This document shows, in pieces, positions 1 through 8,546 of a stretch of 55,513 nt of DNA. Within the stretch, counting starts at the first letter, position 1, and each line of letters begins with the position of its first letter. A program made the position numbers and the translations under genes. Source of the stretch: Verrucomicrobiales bacterium (lineage in GTDB: Bacteria > Verrucomicrobiota > Verrucomicrobiia > Limisphaerales > UBA9464); assembly GCA_027489875.1 (NCBI GenBank), contig JAIXZE010000218.1:1-55513 (forward strand). Reading direction: 5' to 3'. A model generated the notes under the pieces. That model was given only the letters and a program-made list of their open reading frames with translations. It was not told the origin of the DNA and made no database searches.

Positions 1-2
1 CT

Positions 3-134
3 CGCCCCAACGGGGCGAACGGTGACCACACGCACCCTGTCCCGTGTGCCCTTTCAGGGCACAGAGGTCGTTGTGTGGCGTGGTCCCCGGGGTTCCACCC
101 CGTATTGGCTTTCACCGGTTGCCCCTTCGGGGCA
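3..134. repeat. Cluster of four short GC-rich hairpins (dispersed-repeat-like)
   Basis: Four perfect hairpins with 3-5 nt loops sit in 132 bases: arms 3-8/12-17 (CGCCCC), 45-52/56-63 (TGTGCCCT), 88-92/98-102 (CGGGG) and 120-125/129-134 (TGCCCC, loop TTC). No gene fits this stretch. Its style (CGGGGTTCCACCCCG, GCCCCTTCGGGGC) resembles the interspersed hairpin repeats of planctomycete and verrucomicrobial genomes that often yield spurious short ORFs; that link is from memory. It lies just past the end of the P-type ATPase gene and could also stop its transcript. Confidence 0.6.
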
Positions 135-152
135 GGAGACTGGAAACTCCGC

Positions 153-2489
153 CTACGCCTGGCGTGCCCCGGGAGGGGAGCGGCGGGCGAGGAGGAGGGC
201 GTTGCCGACGACGATGAGGTCACTGAGTCCCATCGCGGCGGCGCAGAGGGCGGGATTCACGAGGCCGAGTGCGGCGAGGGGAACGGCGGCGGCGTTGTAG
301 AAGAAGGCCCAGAAGAGATTCTGGCGGATGGTGCGGAGGGTTGCCCGGGCGAGATCGAGGGCTTCGGGTACAGCGGCAAGATTGGTTCGCAGCAGGACGA
401 TTCCGGCGGCCTCGCGGGCCACGTCTGAAGCACGGGCAACGGCGATGCCCAGGTCGGCGGCGGCGAGCGCTGGACCGTCATTGATGCCGTCGCCGACGAA
501 CGCCACCCGGTGGCCGGAAGCGCGTTGGGCCTGGAGATATCCCGACTTTCCCTCCGGCGGGACCTCCGCCTGGATCATGGTCACATCGATGCCCACTTCG
601 CGGGCGATGGCTTCGGCGACCAGCGGATGATCGCCGGAGAGCATTCCCACACGGTAGCCCGAGGCGCGGAGTTGGCGGACGACTTCGATGGCTTCGGGGC
701 GCAGGGAATCGCGGAGGGCGAAGGCGGCGACAATGTTCTGGTCGATGGCCAGGAAGACGGGAGTGGCCCCCCGTTTCCCCCAGAGGTTGGTGAAGGCCTC
801 CGTGGAGTGAGTGTCGATGCCTTCCTTCGCGAGGGAACCGATCGATGCCAGTCGGACGACATGATCGTGCCAGCGTGCCCGCAGTCCGACGCCTGCGAGT
901 TCGGTCCAGTCCGAGACCGGGGTGTCGCCCGGAGCGACCTGGGCGATGGCGGTGCTGAGGGGATGGGCGGAGCGTCGGGCCAGGGCCGCCGCGAGATCGG
1001 AAATCTCGGCGGTCATGGGTTGGGCTTCTGGCTGGGAGGGAACGAAGGTGGCCGATGCGACCACGGTGGGATGTCCGAGGGTCAGGGTTCCGGTCTTGTC
1101 GAAGAGAAGGGTGTCGATGGTCCCGCAGGTTTCGAGGACGGCAGCATCGCGGACGAGGATTCCGCGGCGTGCGGCGTTGTTGACGCCTGCCATGAGGGCG
1201 GCCGGCGTGGCCAGTCCCATGGCGCAGGGGCAGGCGATCACGAGCACGGCGCAGGCAACGACGGCGGCGGCAGCGAATTTGGAGGCGGGAAGGTGCGAGT
1301 GCCAAAGCCAGCGTTCGGCGAGGGCATGCGCGGCTGCGGCAGAGTCCGGGGCGAGGATCCACCACAGGGCGGCGGCCACCGCGATCCCAACAACGATCGG
1401 GACGAAGATGGCGCTGATCCGGTCCGCGAGGCGTTGGACGCTGGCGCGGGTGGATTGGGCGCGGCGGATGACATCGGCGATGCGCGAAAGGGCGGTTCCT
1501 TCGCCGGTGGCGGTGACGGAGGCAACGAGGCGTCCGTTGCGGTTCGAGGTGCCCGCGAACAACGGTTGGCCTGGAGATTTTTCCACCGGCATCGATTCGC
1601 CGGTCAGCATGGATTCGTCGACGGCGGAGGTGCCATCCACGACGAGGGCGTCGACCGGGATACGATCGCCGGGGCGCAGGACGATCCGATCTTCGAGGGC
1701 GAGATCGGCGAGGGGAACGGGGGTTTCATTCCCAGACAGTTCGAGTCTTGTGGCGGTTTGCGGAACGAGTCCTAGGAGGGCGCGCAAGGCGCTTCCGGCC
1801 TTCACGGACATCCGGTGTTCCAGGTAATGCCCGGTGCCGACGAAGGCCAGCAGGGTCACGGTTTCGGTGAAGAATTTGTGCCCGGGAAGGTTGGCGAACA
1901 GCGCGGGGACGCTGTAGCCCATCGCGGCGGTGACGCCGAGGGACACGAGGGTGTCCATGTTGGCTCCACCCACCCGGAGTTGGTTCCAGGCACCTTGGAA
2001 AAATCGGCGGCCCAGCAACCAGACCATTGCGGCGGCGACGAGGAACGAGATGGACTGGAACGTCGCGTTCAGCCCGAGGCCGAAGACCCAGTCACCCAGC
2101 ATGAGCAATCCCGCGACTGGAAGGCCGATGCGCACGGATGAAGCCCATGGGTTGGCGGCCGGTGCTGCGTTCGGAACATCGGTGGGTTTGGCAATCCATT
2201 CGCGCGCCTGGAACCCGGCTGCGGAAAGCCTTTGGAGGAGGAGTTCCGGACGCGCGGCGGCGGCGTTCGCCCAATCGACGGTTGCCGTGTTGGTGTCCAT
2301 ATCGACCGTGGCAAAGGACACGCCTGGGGTTCCCGAGAGGGCCTCGGTGACGTGTCGGACGCAATTGCCGCAGGTCATGCCATCGACAATGAGGCGGGTC
2401 CGGAGCGAGGGACGCGATGTGGACCCACCTCCCGGACACGGGACGGGCGCGGGTTGGGACGCGGCCGCGATACTGGGATCGCGCCGCAT
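153..2489 (-). CDS. copA: Heavy-metal (copper-type) translocating P1B-type ATPase
   Basis: An inner-membrane ATP-driven pump that most likely exports Cu(I). From the ATG at 2489 it is 778 residues, normal for CopA. It shows an N-terminal HMA metal-binding domain with GMTCGNC (about residues 36-42), actuator TGES (about 296), the membrane CPC triad (about 420) that defines P1B pumps, the phosphorylated Asp in DKTGT (about 464), the HP motif (about 509) and GDGIND (about 666). The last helix reads MGLSD, where typical copper pumps have MxxSS. The frame stays open upstream to 3083, but that extension is low-complexity and would overlap the divergent gene at 2631, so the shorter start is preferred; no clear ribosome site decides it. 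No regulator or chaperone gene is adjacent. Confidence 0.93.
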   Translation of the reverse strand: MRRDPSIAAASQPAPVPCPGGGSTSRPSLRTRLIVDGMTCGNCVRHVTEALSGTPGVSFATVDMDTNTATVDWANAAAARPELLLQRLSAAGFQAREWIAKPTDVPNAAPAANPWASSVRIGLPVAGLLMLGDWVFGLGLNATFQSISFLVAAAMVWLLGRRFFQGAWNQLRVGGANMDTLVSLGVTAAMGYSVPALFANLPGHKFFTETVTLLAFVGTGHYLEHRMSVKAGSALRALLGLVPQTATRLELSGNETPVPLADLALEDRIVLRPGDRIPVDALVVDGTSAVDESMLTGESMPVEKSPGQPLFAGTSNRNGRLVASVTATGEGTALSRIADVIRRAQSTRASVQRLADRISAIFVPIVVGIAVAAALWWILAPDSAAAAHALAERWLWHSHLPASKFAAAAVVACAVLVIACPCAMGLATPAALMAGVNNAARRGILVRDAAVLETCGTIDTLLFDKTGTLTLGHPTVVASATFVPSQPEAQPMTAEISDLAAALARRSAHPLSTAIAQVAPGDTPVSDWTELAGVGLRARWHDHVVRLASIGSLAKEGIDTHSTEAFTNLWGKRGATPVFLAIDQNIVAAFALRDSLRPEAIEVVRQLRASGYRVGMLSGDHPLVAEAIAREVGIDVTMIQAEVPPEGKSGYLQAQRASGHRVAFVGDGINDGPALAAADLGIAVARASDVAREAAGIVLLRTNLAAVPEALDLARATLRTIRQNLFWAFFYNAAAVPLAALGLVNPALCAAAMGLSDLIVVGNALLLARRSPPGARQA

Positions 2490-2630
2490 CGGACGGAACT
2501 GGATCGGGACATCGGCCACGATGTCAGGGTGGGGGAAGGAAAGTGGGTTGCCTAGGGGGGGATTGTCCGGCTTTTCGCCCATCTTGCCCGGGCACTCGAC
2601 GGATGCCTGTGCACGGCGCATGCTGCGGGC

Positions 2631-2903
2631 ATGACACGTCAGCAGGTGCTCGACCTGTATTTCATGGATGCCCGGTGCAAGCTGATCGAGATCGCAGCGT
2701 TTCTCGACCGCGTGGATCGGGGAACAGGCGACGGTGATTTTCGGTTGGAAGCCTTCCGCAAGGCGATGGGGCACCTTGCCGCCGGCGAAACAGGCCGGGC
2801 GGAGGCGGTGCTCCGGTCGCTGAGCGATCCGACGGAGGCTCCGATTGAAAAGGCGCCGGGGAAAGGGGCCGTGGGTGCGTGGCCCGGCGTGGTCACGGTT
2901 TGA
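2631..2903 (+). CDS. Small conserved protein of unknown function
   Basis: 90 residues, divergent from the P-type ATPase (141 bases between starts). The N-terminal half is protein-like and acidic/aromatic (LYFMDARCKLIEIAAFLDRV), followed by a helical stretch and SLSDPTEAPI. I recall similar small proteins annotated as hypothetical in Verrucomicrobia and Planctomycetes but cannot name a function. No signal peptide or membrane segment is visible. An opposing long frame covers it, but that frame is the implausible upstream extension of the ATPase. Confidence 0.72.
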   Translation: MTRQQVLDLYFMDARCKLIEIAAFLDRVDRGTGDGDFRLEAFRKAMGHLAAGETGRAEAVLRSLSDPTEAPIEKAPGKGAVGAWPGVVTV

Positions 2904-2969
2904 AGTGGGCCCGGGGGAGGGTTGACATCCGTCGGGTTCGGTGGCCCAGATGGATCTGTTCGAAACATT

Positions 2970-3125
2970 GCAGCCTAAGTCCGCCTGCCTTCCTGTGGGC
3001 GGACGCGGGGGAACCAGAATCCCCGGTGAAGACCGGGGAAGGGGCGCACGGAGCCGGGCAACCGGATCCCAGGTCACTTCCAAGACCGAGCCCGTCAGCT
3101 AACTCCGTCGGCGACTGGAAGGGCG
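2970..3125 (+). promoter_or_regulatory. Cyclic di-AMP riboswitch (ydaO/yuaA class), probable
   Basis: The leader of the SPFH gene carries signature blocks of this riboswitch in order: a GTCCGCC/GGCGGAC stem (2979-2985 with 2998-3004), GGGGGAACCA right after it, a GGTGAAGA-type segment near 3025, then the near-invariant CCGTCAGCTAAC (3092-3103) followed by GTCGGCG and TGGAAGG (3116-3122). CTTCCA at 3078-3083 can pair with TGGAAG. The 3' block is the hallmark of the family; the call comes from recognising that motif, not a covariance search. Between the aptamer and the gene lie GC hairpins that could serve as expression platform. Confidence 0.82.
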
Positions 3126-3210
3126 ATCCTCTGGGTCCGCAGGTTGCGGCTCCCACGTTCACCCCATTGAAACAAGACGGCGCGTCGGCATGGAGCCGAC
3201 GTGCCTGCGC

Positions 3211-3239
3211 GTTGCCGCGTACTGACGCGGCGACGTTTC
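3211..3239 (+). terminator. Hairpin in the SPFH leader, possible expression platform
   Basis: A 9-bp stem (GTTGCCGCG 3211-3219 with CGCGGCGAC 3226-3234, one G-T pair) is followed by GTTTCG. A second stem, CGTCGGC/GCCGACG, lies just upstream near 3184-3200. They sit between the riboswitch aptamer and the start codon at 3325, where an attenuator would be expected. The T run is short, so intrinsic termination is uncertain. Confidence 0.35.
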
Positions 3240-3324
3240 GAATGCGCGTGTGAATGAGCGGCGGTGGGCGTTGCCGGGAGGCTATCCAATCCCGGCCACG
3301 ATCCATCGCCTCGGGAGACATCGC

Positions 3325-5118
3325 ATGAATCCCCTATTGTTGGTTGCGGCCGGATTGGTCGCGTTGTTGGTCATGGTTCCGGTTGTGGCTTGGTTGGCAG
3401 GGTTTGTCCGCATCCGGGAGGATCAGGTCGGCATCGTGGTCAAGCGGTTTGCCGGAAGGTCGCTTCCAGCCGGTCGACTGATCGCGTTGGAGGGCGAGGC
3501 GGGCTATCAGGCCGACACGCTGGCTCCCGGTTGTCATTTCGGCTACTGGCCCTGGCAGTACGCCGTGCAGAAGGTCCCGATGACCGTCGTGGCACCGGGC
3601 GAGATCGCGTTGGTCGTGGCGGCGGACGGGGCTCCGATTCCTCCCGAGCGTATCCTGGGAAAGGTGGTGCCCAGCGATGACTTCCAGAATGCCCGTCGGT
3701 TCCTGACCGGCGGGGGGGAGCGCGGGCGGCAGTTGGGAATCCTGACGGCGGGCACCTACCGCATCAACACGGTGCTGTTCCAGGTGATCTCCTCACGGAC
3801 GGCTGACGCGCACGGGTTGACCCGCGAGATGCTGGCGGTGCATCGGGTCGAGCCGGACCGGGTGGGAATCGTGACGACCCTCGATGGCCGGCCGATTGAC
3901 GCGGGGGAGATCGCGGGTCCATCGATCCCGAACCACGACAACTTCCAGAATGCGCAGGCCTTCCTCCAAGGCGGTGGACGCCGCGGGTTGCAGGAGCAGG
4001 TCCTGTTGAGCGGAAACTGGAACTTGAATCCGTGGTTCGCGCAGGTCGAACAGGTGCCCATGGTCGAGATTCCCATCGGGTCGGTAGGCGTGGTGATGTC
4101 CTTTGTGGGCGCGGCCCACGAGGACGTGAGCGGAACGGACTTCAAGCACGGCGATCTGGTCAACCCCGGTCACAAGGGCGTGTGGGTGACGCCGCTGAAC
4201 CCGGGAAAACATCCGATCAACACGCGGGTGATGAAGGTCGAGCGCGTGCCAACGACGAACATCGTGTTGAATTGGGCGAACCGCACGGAGGCGCACAATT
4301 TCGATGCGAAGCTGTCCTCGATCACCGTGCGTTCGCGGGACGGCTTCGCGTTCAACATCGACGTTTCCCAGATCATCCATGTCGGGGCGCTGGATGCGCC
4401 AAAGGTGATCTCGCGGGTCGGTTCGATGCAGAACCTCGTGGACCATGTCCTGCAACCGATCGTCGGGAACTATTTCCGGAACTCGGCGCAGGACTTCACG
4501 GTGCTCGACTTCCTTTCGGCGCGAAGCCATCGGCAGACGGATGCCGCGGGGCATATCCGGATCGCGCTGGGGGCGTATGACGTCCAGGCGATCGACACCT
4601 TGATCGGCGACATCAATCCGCCGGCGGAACTGATGCAGACGCAGACCGAGCGCAAGATCGCCGAGGAACAGCGGAAGACCTACGAGGTGCAGGAGGCGGC
4701 CCAGCACCAGCGTCAGCAATTGGTCCGCGGCACCGCTTTGGCGGACATCCAGTCGAAGGTGGTGGCGGCAGAGCAGGGAGTGGACATCGCACGGTTGCAG
4801 TCGGACGCGCACATCCGTCAGGCGACGGGTGAGGCTGAGGCGGTGCGGTTACGGGCGGCGGGTGAGGCGGAAGCCATCCGTGCCACCGGCGAGGCTCGGG
4901 CCGGAGCCTATCGGTGTGGCGTCGACGCGCTGGGACGGGAGGCCTACCTGCGATTGCAGTTGATGCAGGTGGTGGGCGAGCGCGGGGTGCGGATCGTGCC
5001 GGATGTCTCTGTGACCGGATCCGCGGGTGGGGCGGGACTGGTCGAAGCGTTGCTGGGGAGGACGCTGGGGTTGCCGGCAGGCAACGAGGCTGCGAATGCC
5101 GGGGCGATGGCGACCTGA
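3325..5118 (+). CDS. SPFH/Band 7 (flotillin-like) membrane protein with repeated N-terminal modules
   Basis: 597 residues from the ATG at 3325, with GGGAGA about 8 bases upstream; the frame opens at 3250 but lacks such a site there. One N-terminal membrane helix (about 4-26) is followed by up to four related modules of a VGIV...G...FQNA..FL.GGG.RG.Q..L..G.Y.IN type, then a Band 7 core (NFDAKLSSITVRSRDGFAFN onward) and a C-terminal coiled coil rich in GEAEA repeats. Flotillin-like proteins scaffold membrane microdomains. The c-di-AMP riboswitch-like leader suggests control by that messenger, which usually governs osmotic and envelope genes. It is a single-gene unit with a hairpin after the stop codon. 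Confidence 0.87.
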   Translation: MNPLLLVAAGLVALLVMVPVVAWLAGFVRIREDQVGIVVKRFAGRSLPAGRLIALEGEAGYQADTLAPGCHFGYWPWQYAVQKVPMTVVAPGEIALVVAADGAPIPPERILGKVVPSDDFQNARRFLTGGGERGRQLGILTAGTYRINTVLFQVISSRTADAHGLTREMLAVHRVEPDRVGIVTTLDGRPIDAGEIAGPSIPNHDNFQNAQAFLQGGGRRGLQEQVLLSGNWNLNPWFAQVEQVPMVEIPIGSVGVVMSFVGAAHEDVSGTDFKHGDLVNPGHKGVWVTPLNPGKHPINTRVMKVERVPTTNIVLNWANRTEAHNFDAKLSSITVRSRDGFAFNIDVSQIIHVGALDAPKVISRVGSMQNLVDHVLQPIVGNYFRNSAQDFTVLDFLSARSHRQTDAAGHIRIALGAYDVQAIDTLIGDINPPAELMQTQTERKIAEEQRKTYEVQEAAQHQRQQLVRGTALADIQSKVVAAEQGVDIARLQSDAHIRQATGEAEAVRLRAAGEAEAIRATGEARAGAYRCGVDALGREAYLRLQLMQVVGERGVRIVPDVSVTGSAGGAGLVEALLGRTLGLPAGNEAANAGAMAT

Positions 5119-5144
5119 GCTCGCGCGGAGAAACAGGGAAGCCG

Positions 5145-5174
5145 GCCCGGATGAACCAAGGGGTTCATCCGGGC
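5145..5174. terminator. Bidirectional terminator-like hairpin between convergent genes
   Basis: A perfect 13-bp inverted repeat, GCCCGGATGAACC (5145-5157) and GGTTCATCCGGGC (5162-5174), with a 4-nt loop, lies between the stops of the SPFH gene (5118) and the PEP-CTERM gene (5190). No T tract follows on either strand, but position and strength fit a shared transcript end. Confidence 0.65.
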
Positions 5175-5189
5175 TTCGCCCTGATGGGC

Positions 5190-5903
5190 TCAGTGGGACT
5201 TGCGTCGGCGGAGGGCGAATCCGAGTGCGATTGCACCCACGGGTGCCAGGGCGAGAAGGCTCGGTTCCGGCACCACGGCGGTGGAGGGAACGGTCGTGAT
5301 GCCTTCGCCGCGCACGTTGTTGTAGGCGAAGCTGAGCAGCGTGATGCTGTAATCAGGGTTCACGTTGATCTCTGCGTAGCCGTAGAAGATGTCGCTCGAG
5401 GTCGATCCGGACGGGTCGCGAAGGGTGAGTCCGAGATAACCGCGGCCGCCCGCAGCCCAGTTGCCGAAGGTGGGGCCGAGATCGGTGAATCCGGCTCCGG
5501 GGTTCTGGTAGCCGACGCTGGGTCCGATGGTTTCGCCATCGCCGAAGCGCTTCGGGTTCAGGTTGAAGGAGCTTTCGTACACAACGCCGTTGCCGCGGGA
5601 GAAGAAGCCCTGGGTCCAGAGTTCGGCGGCGGGTTGCACATACACATTGTTCCACATCAGCCAGAACTGGCCGTCTTCGAAGAAGGTGGACGGGTAGGTG
5701 TACCCGCGGCTTTCCGCGTAGCCGGTCAGGGGATTGAACCAGATGCCGGTTCCGTCATTTGCACCCACACCCGAGGAGAACGGATTGAAGTTTGGGTTGG
5801 TGGTGAGGTCCGGGTTGTCGGTGACCTGTACCGCAGCCGCGACGGGCAGCGTGACCAGGCCGAGGGCGGTTGCGAGGCTCCAGAGTCTTGATGTCGATTT
5901 CAT
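5190..5903 (-). CDS. Secreted PEP-CTERM anchored protein
   Basis: 237 residues from the ATG at 5903. It opens with a Sec signal peptide (MKSTSRLWSLATALGLVTLP, cleavage likely after VAAA) and ends in a PEP-CTERM sorting signal: VPEPS, a hydrophobic helix (LLALAPVGAIALGFAL) and RRRKSH. Such proteins are exported, processed by an exosortase and placed at the cell surface or in exopolymer. The middle (about 30-205) is rich in Gly, Asn and aromatics and I recognise no enzyme family. No exosortase gene is in the window. The gene diverges from the subtilase with 221 bases between them. Confidence 0.85.
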   Translation of the reverse strand: MKSTSRLWSLATALGLVTLPVAAAVQVTDNPDLTTNPNFNPFSSGVGANDGTGIWFNPLTGYAESRGYTYPSTFFEDGQFWLMWNNVYVQPAAELWTQGFFSRGNGVVYESSFNLNPKRFGDGETIGPSVGYQNPGAGFTDLGPTFGNWAAGGRGYLGLTLRDPSGSTSSDIFYGYAEINVNPDYSITLLSFAYNNVRGEGITTVPSTAVVPEPSLLALAPVGAIALGFALRRRKSH

Positions 5904-6124
5904 GGGCAGAAGGGATGCCGGACGATGACCGGCACCGGAGCCAGAAATCCATCGGCTCCCGCGTGCCGGCAACATAATTGTTGGAAGAGGCAGGATTTGT
6001 TGCAGGGACACGCAACTGGTTGGATTTGAATTGTTCATTGATTTCAGCTGAAACGTTTGTGGATGGATGCCGAAGGCTGGGTTTGTCTTGGGAAGACCGG
6101 CTCGACGAGGATCGGCGGCATCCG

Positions 6125-8488
6125 ATGAATCCTTCATGGCGGATCAGGGGAGCGAAGTTCCGATGGTGTCGCGTCGGTTGGGCCGTGTTTTTCCTCTGCG
6201 GAGCGGGCTTGGCGGCGGCGGTGGTGGATCCGCGCTACCCCGGCGATCGTGATGGAGACCGGATCGAGGACGGCCTGGCGCAACGGGCGCGGGCGTCCGC
6301 CGACGATTCGATGGTGGAGGTGGAAGTGGTCCTCCGTAGACCGGCTACCGAGGGGGACCTGACGGCGTTTCGAGCATTGGGTGGCGAGATCCAGCATCGC
6401 TTCCGCGTTCTCTCCCATGGGTGGATTGGGCGGATGCCTCTCCGACGGTTGATGGAATTGCCGACGGTCCTGGGGGGGAGCCTGCACTATGTGGAGGAGC
6501 CAGGAGCCGCTGTCTCGCACCTTGATATGGCGACTCGGTTGGGGCGGGTCCGGCCCGTGTGGATGGGGGAGTTGCCTGGGCTGGGAAGCGGCTTGCGCGG
6601 TGCCACAAACAGGACGCTTGGGATCATCGATTCCGGCTTGGACGCGACGCATGCGGACCTTCGTGGGCGAGGTGTGTTCTGGAAGGACTACACCACGGAG
6701 GCATCGGCGGTGCCTGTGGACTTCACGCAGCACGGCACGCACGTCGCCTCGGTGGCGCTGGGGGATGGGAGTTCCGGTGAAGCGTTTCCGGGACGGTTGC
6801 GCGGTTCACTGGCCGGGAGTCTCTCGGGCGTGTTCAGCAACAACTTTGTCACGACCTCGATCGAGTTTCCCCCGGCGACGGTCCGGTTCAGTGCGACGGC
6901 GGAGTGGCGAGGGGGAGGTGTGGGAACCTTTCGGCTGATGTCGCGTCCGAGGGGAACCAAGGTGGGGTGGGTGGTGGAGGGAAGTGCGGTTTCGGGATCG
7001 TCGCCGCTGGCGCTGGAACTGACGCTGATTGGGGATGCCGGAAGGGAGTACTCGCCGGTGCTGGTTTCGAATGGGGCAATGGCGGAGTACGCGATCGCGT
7101 ACAGCGTCGATGGATGGAACGAATTGCCCGGTGGCGCGCGCTGGTCGGGTGTCGCTCCGGGAAGCCGGTGGGCTGCGGCTCGGGTGTTCACGTCCACGGG
7201 GGCGGGGTCGTTGGGATGGACGGCGGCGGCGTTGGATGACCTGGTGGCGAACCGCGAGGCGCTGGGCCTCCGCGTCATCAACCTGAGCCTGGGCGCGAGC
7301 GGAGCGCCGGGCATCTCAGTGTTGACCCGGGAAAAGGTGAACGCGGCCGTTGGATTGGGGGTTCTGGTGGTGTGCTCGGGCGGCAATGACGGGCTGTTCG
7401 GAGCGGGGAGTGCAGGCGAAACGGACGATCCGGGGCGGGCGGCGAATGCGCTGACGGTCGTGGCGGCGAGCGATGTTGGGCAATTGACGGACTATTCGAG
7501 CCGTGGGTTCCCGACGCCCAGCACAACGCTCGGCCAGGAGGAGGACTTCAAGCCCGACCTGATGGCTCCCGGGGGATCGAGTTTCCACTCGGCGATCCTC
7601 GCCGCCGATAGCAATTCCGGGGACACGACTGCGTTTCCGGATCGTCAGGTCGACGATTACTGGAGCAATCAGGGGACTTCGGTAGCGGCCCCGTTCGTTG
7701 CGGGTGCCGCCATGCTCGTCGCGGAGGCGATGGAACGCCGTGGCGATGGGTGGGATTACGCTTCACCGAGGGTGCCGCTCTTGATCAAGGCGCTGCTGTG
7801 CGCGACCGCGACCGAATCGAATCAAGGCCGGGAAGGATTCTCGGGGCATCCGACCTTGCAGCGGGACGGTGCCGGGCCGGGTGGATATCCAATCGGGAAG
7901 GACGGGGCGGAAGGATATGGGTTGATCAATGTCGATGCGGCTGTCGAGGCGGTGCTGGCAGACTGGGAACCGCATTCGGTCGCGCGGGACGTGTTGGGCT
8001 CGGGGTTGGGCGAGCGTCGGGCTTGGGCGCGCCGGTTGGATTTGGCTCCCGGGGAGCGGTGCCGGTTTTGGTTGGAGGTTCCGGAGGAGGGGGATTTTGA
8101 CCTGCACGTGTATTCCATGACGCCGGGACCGTTTGGACGGCCGATATGGGTGGCCGCCGGGGCGAAGCCAGGTCTTGGGGTGGACGAGATCGTGGAGGCC
8201 GTGGTGCCGGGCGCGGTGATGGTGGTTGTGAAGCGGGTTGCAGGGCGGGGGACCTTTGCACTTTCCGGGGGGGCTTCGGAGAGACCCGAAGTGCAGATCA
8301 TGGCAGACGGGGTGCGTTCGCGACTTCGGTTTCAGACCATCGGGGCGTGGCGGTACCGGGTCGAGCGTGCGGATTACCTTGGGGCGTCCTGGACGACCAT
8401 CGACGAGACAGTGGGTACCGGAGGCGTCGTGGAGGTGGAAGCCGACGCCGGCGGCGCGGGCGGGTTCTTTCGAGTGCGCGTGGATTGA
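6125..8488 (+). CDS. Secreted subtilisin-like serine protease (S8 family)
   Basis: 787 residues from the ATG at 6125, with a signal peptide around VGWAVFFLCGAGLAAA. The catalytic triad is present: Asp169 (IIDSGLD), His203 (HGTHVA) and Ser519 (GTSVAAP), with oxyanion Asn421 in SGGND. Between the His motif and the usual GVAPG segment lies a beta-rich insert of about 120 residues (roughly 215-338) absent from minimal subtilases. After the catalytic domain come a PPC-like beta domain and a C-terminal module ending GGFFRVRVD, like the ends of the cyclophilin and Ig proteins in this window. Predicted to act outside the cytoplasm. Starts upstream of 6125 precede the signal peptide and are unlikely. 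Confidence 0.92.
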   Translation: MNPSWRIRGAKFRWCRVGWAVFFLCGAGLAAAVVDPRYPGDRDGDRIEDGLAQRARASADDSMVEVEVVLRRPATEGDLTAFRALGGEIQHRFRVLSHGWIGRMPLRRLMELPTVLGGSLHYVEEPGAAVSHLDMATRLGRVRPVWMGELPGLGSGLRGATNRTLGIIDSGLDATHADLRGRGVFWKDYTTEASAVPVDFTQHGTHVASVALGDGSSGEAFPGRLRGSLAGSLSGVFSNNFVTTSIEFPPATVRFSATAEWRGGGVGTFRLMSRPRGTKVGWVVEGSAVSGSSPLALELTLIGDAGREYSPVLVSNGAMAEYAIAYSVDGWNELPGGARWSGVAPGSRWAAARVFTSTGAGSLGWTAAALDDLVANREALGLRVINLSLGASGAPGISVLTREKVNAAVGLGVLVVCSGGNDGLFGAGSAGETDDPGRAANALTVVAASDVGQLTDYSSRGFPTPSTTLGQEEDFKPDLMAPGGSSFHSAILAADSNSGDTTAFPDRQVDDYWSNQGTSVAAPFVAGAAMLVAEAMERRGDGWDYASPRVPLLIKALLCATATESNQGREGFSGHPTLQRDGAGPGGYPIGKDGAEGYGLINVDAAVEAVLADWEPHSVARDVLGSGLGERRAWARRLDLAPGERCRFWLEVPEEGDFDLHVYSMTPGPFGRPIWVAAGAKPGLGVDEIVEAVVPGAVMVVVKRVAGRGTFALSGGASERPEVQIMADGVRSRLRFQTIGAWRYRVERADYLGASWTTIDETVGTGGVVEVEADAGGAGGFFRVRVD

Positions 8489-8546
8489 GCGGTTGGGCCG
8501 AATTCTGAAACGAAACTCCGGTGAGTTGGTCTGAAGTGCATCCGCT

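Noticed and set aside
510..1775. Long plus-strand open frame (421 codons) inside the P-type ATPase gene
   Set aside because: It is antisense to clearly conserved ATPase motifs and its product is Gly/Arg/Asp-rich with no recognisable domain.
5950..5975. Sigma-54 promoter before the PEP-CTERM gene (GGCACGCGGGAGCC on the minus strand)
   Set aside because: GG and GC are 9 bases apart instead of 10, a spacing that normally abolishes function.
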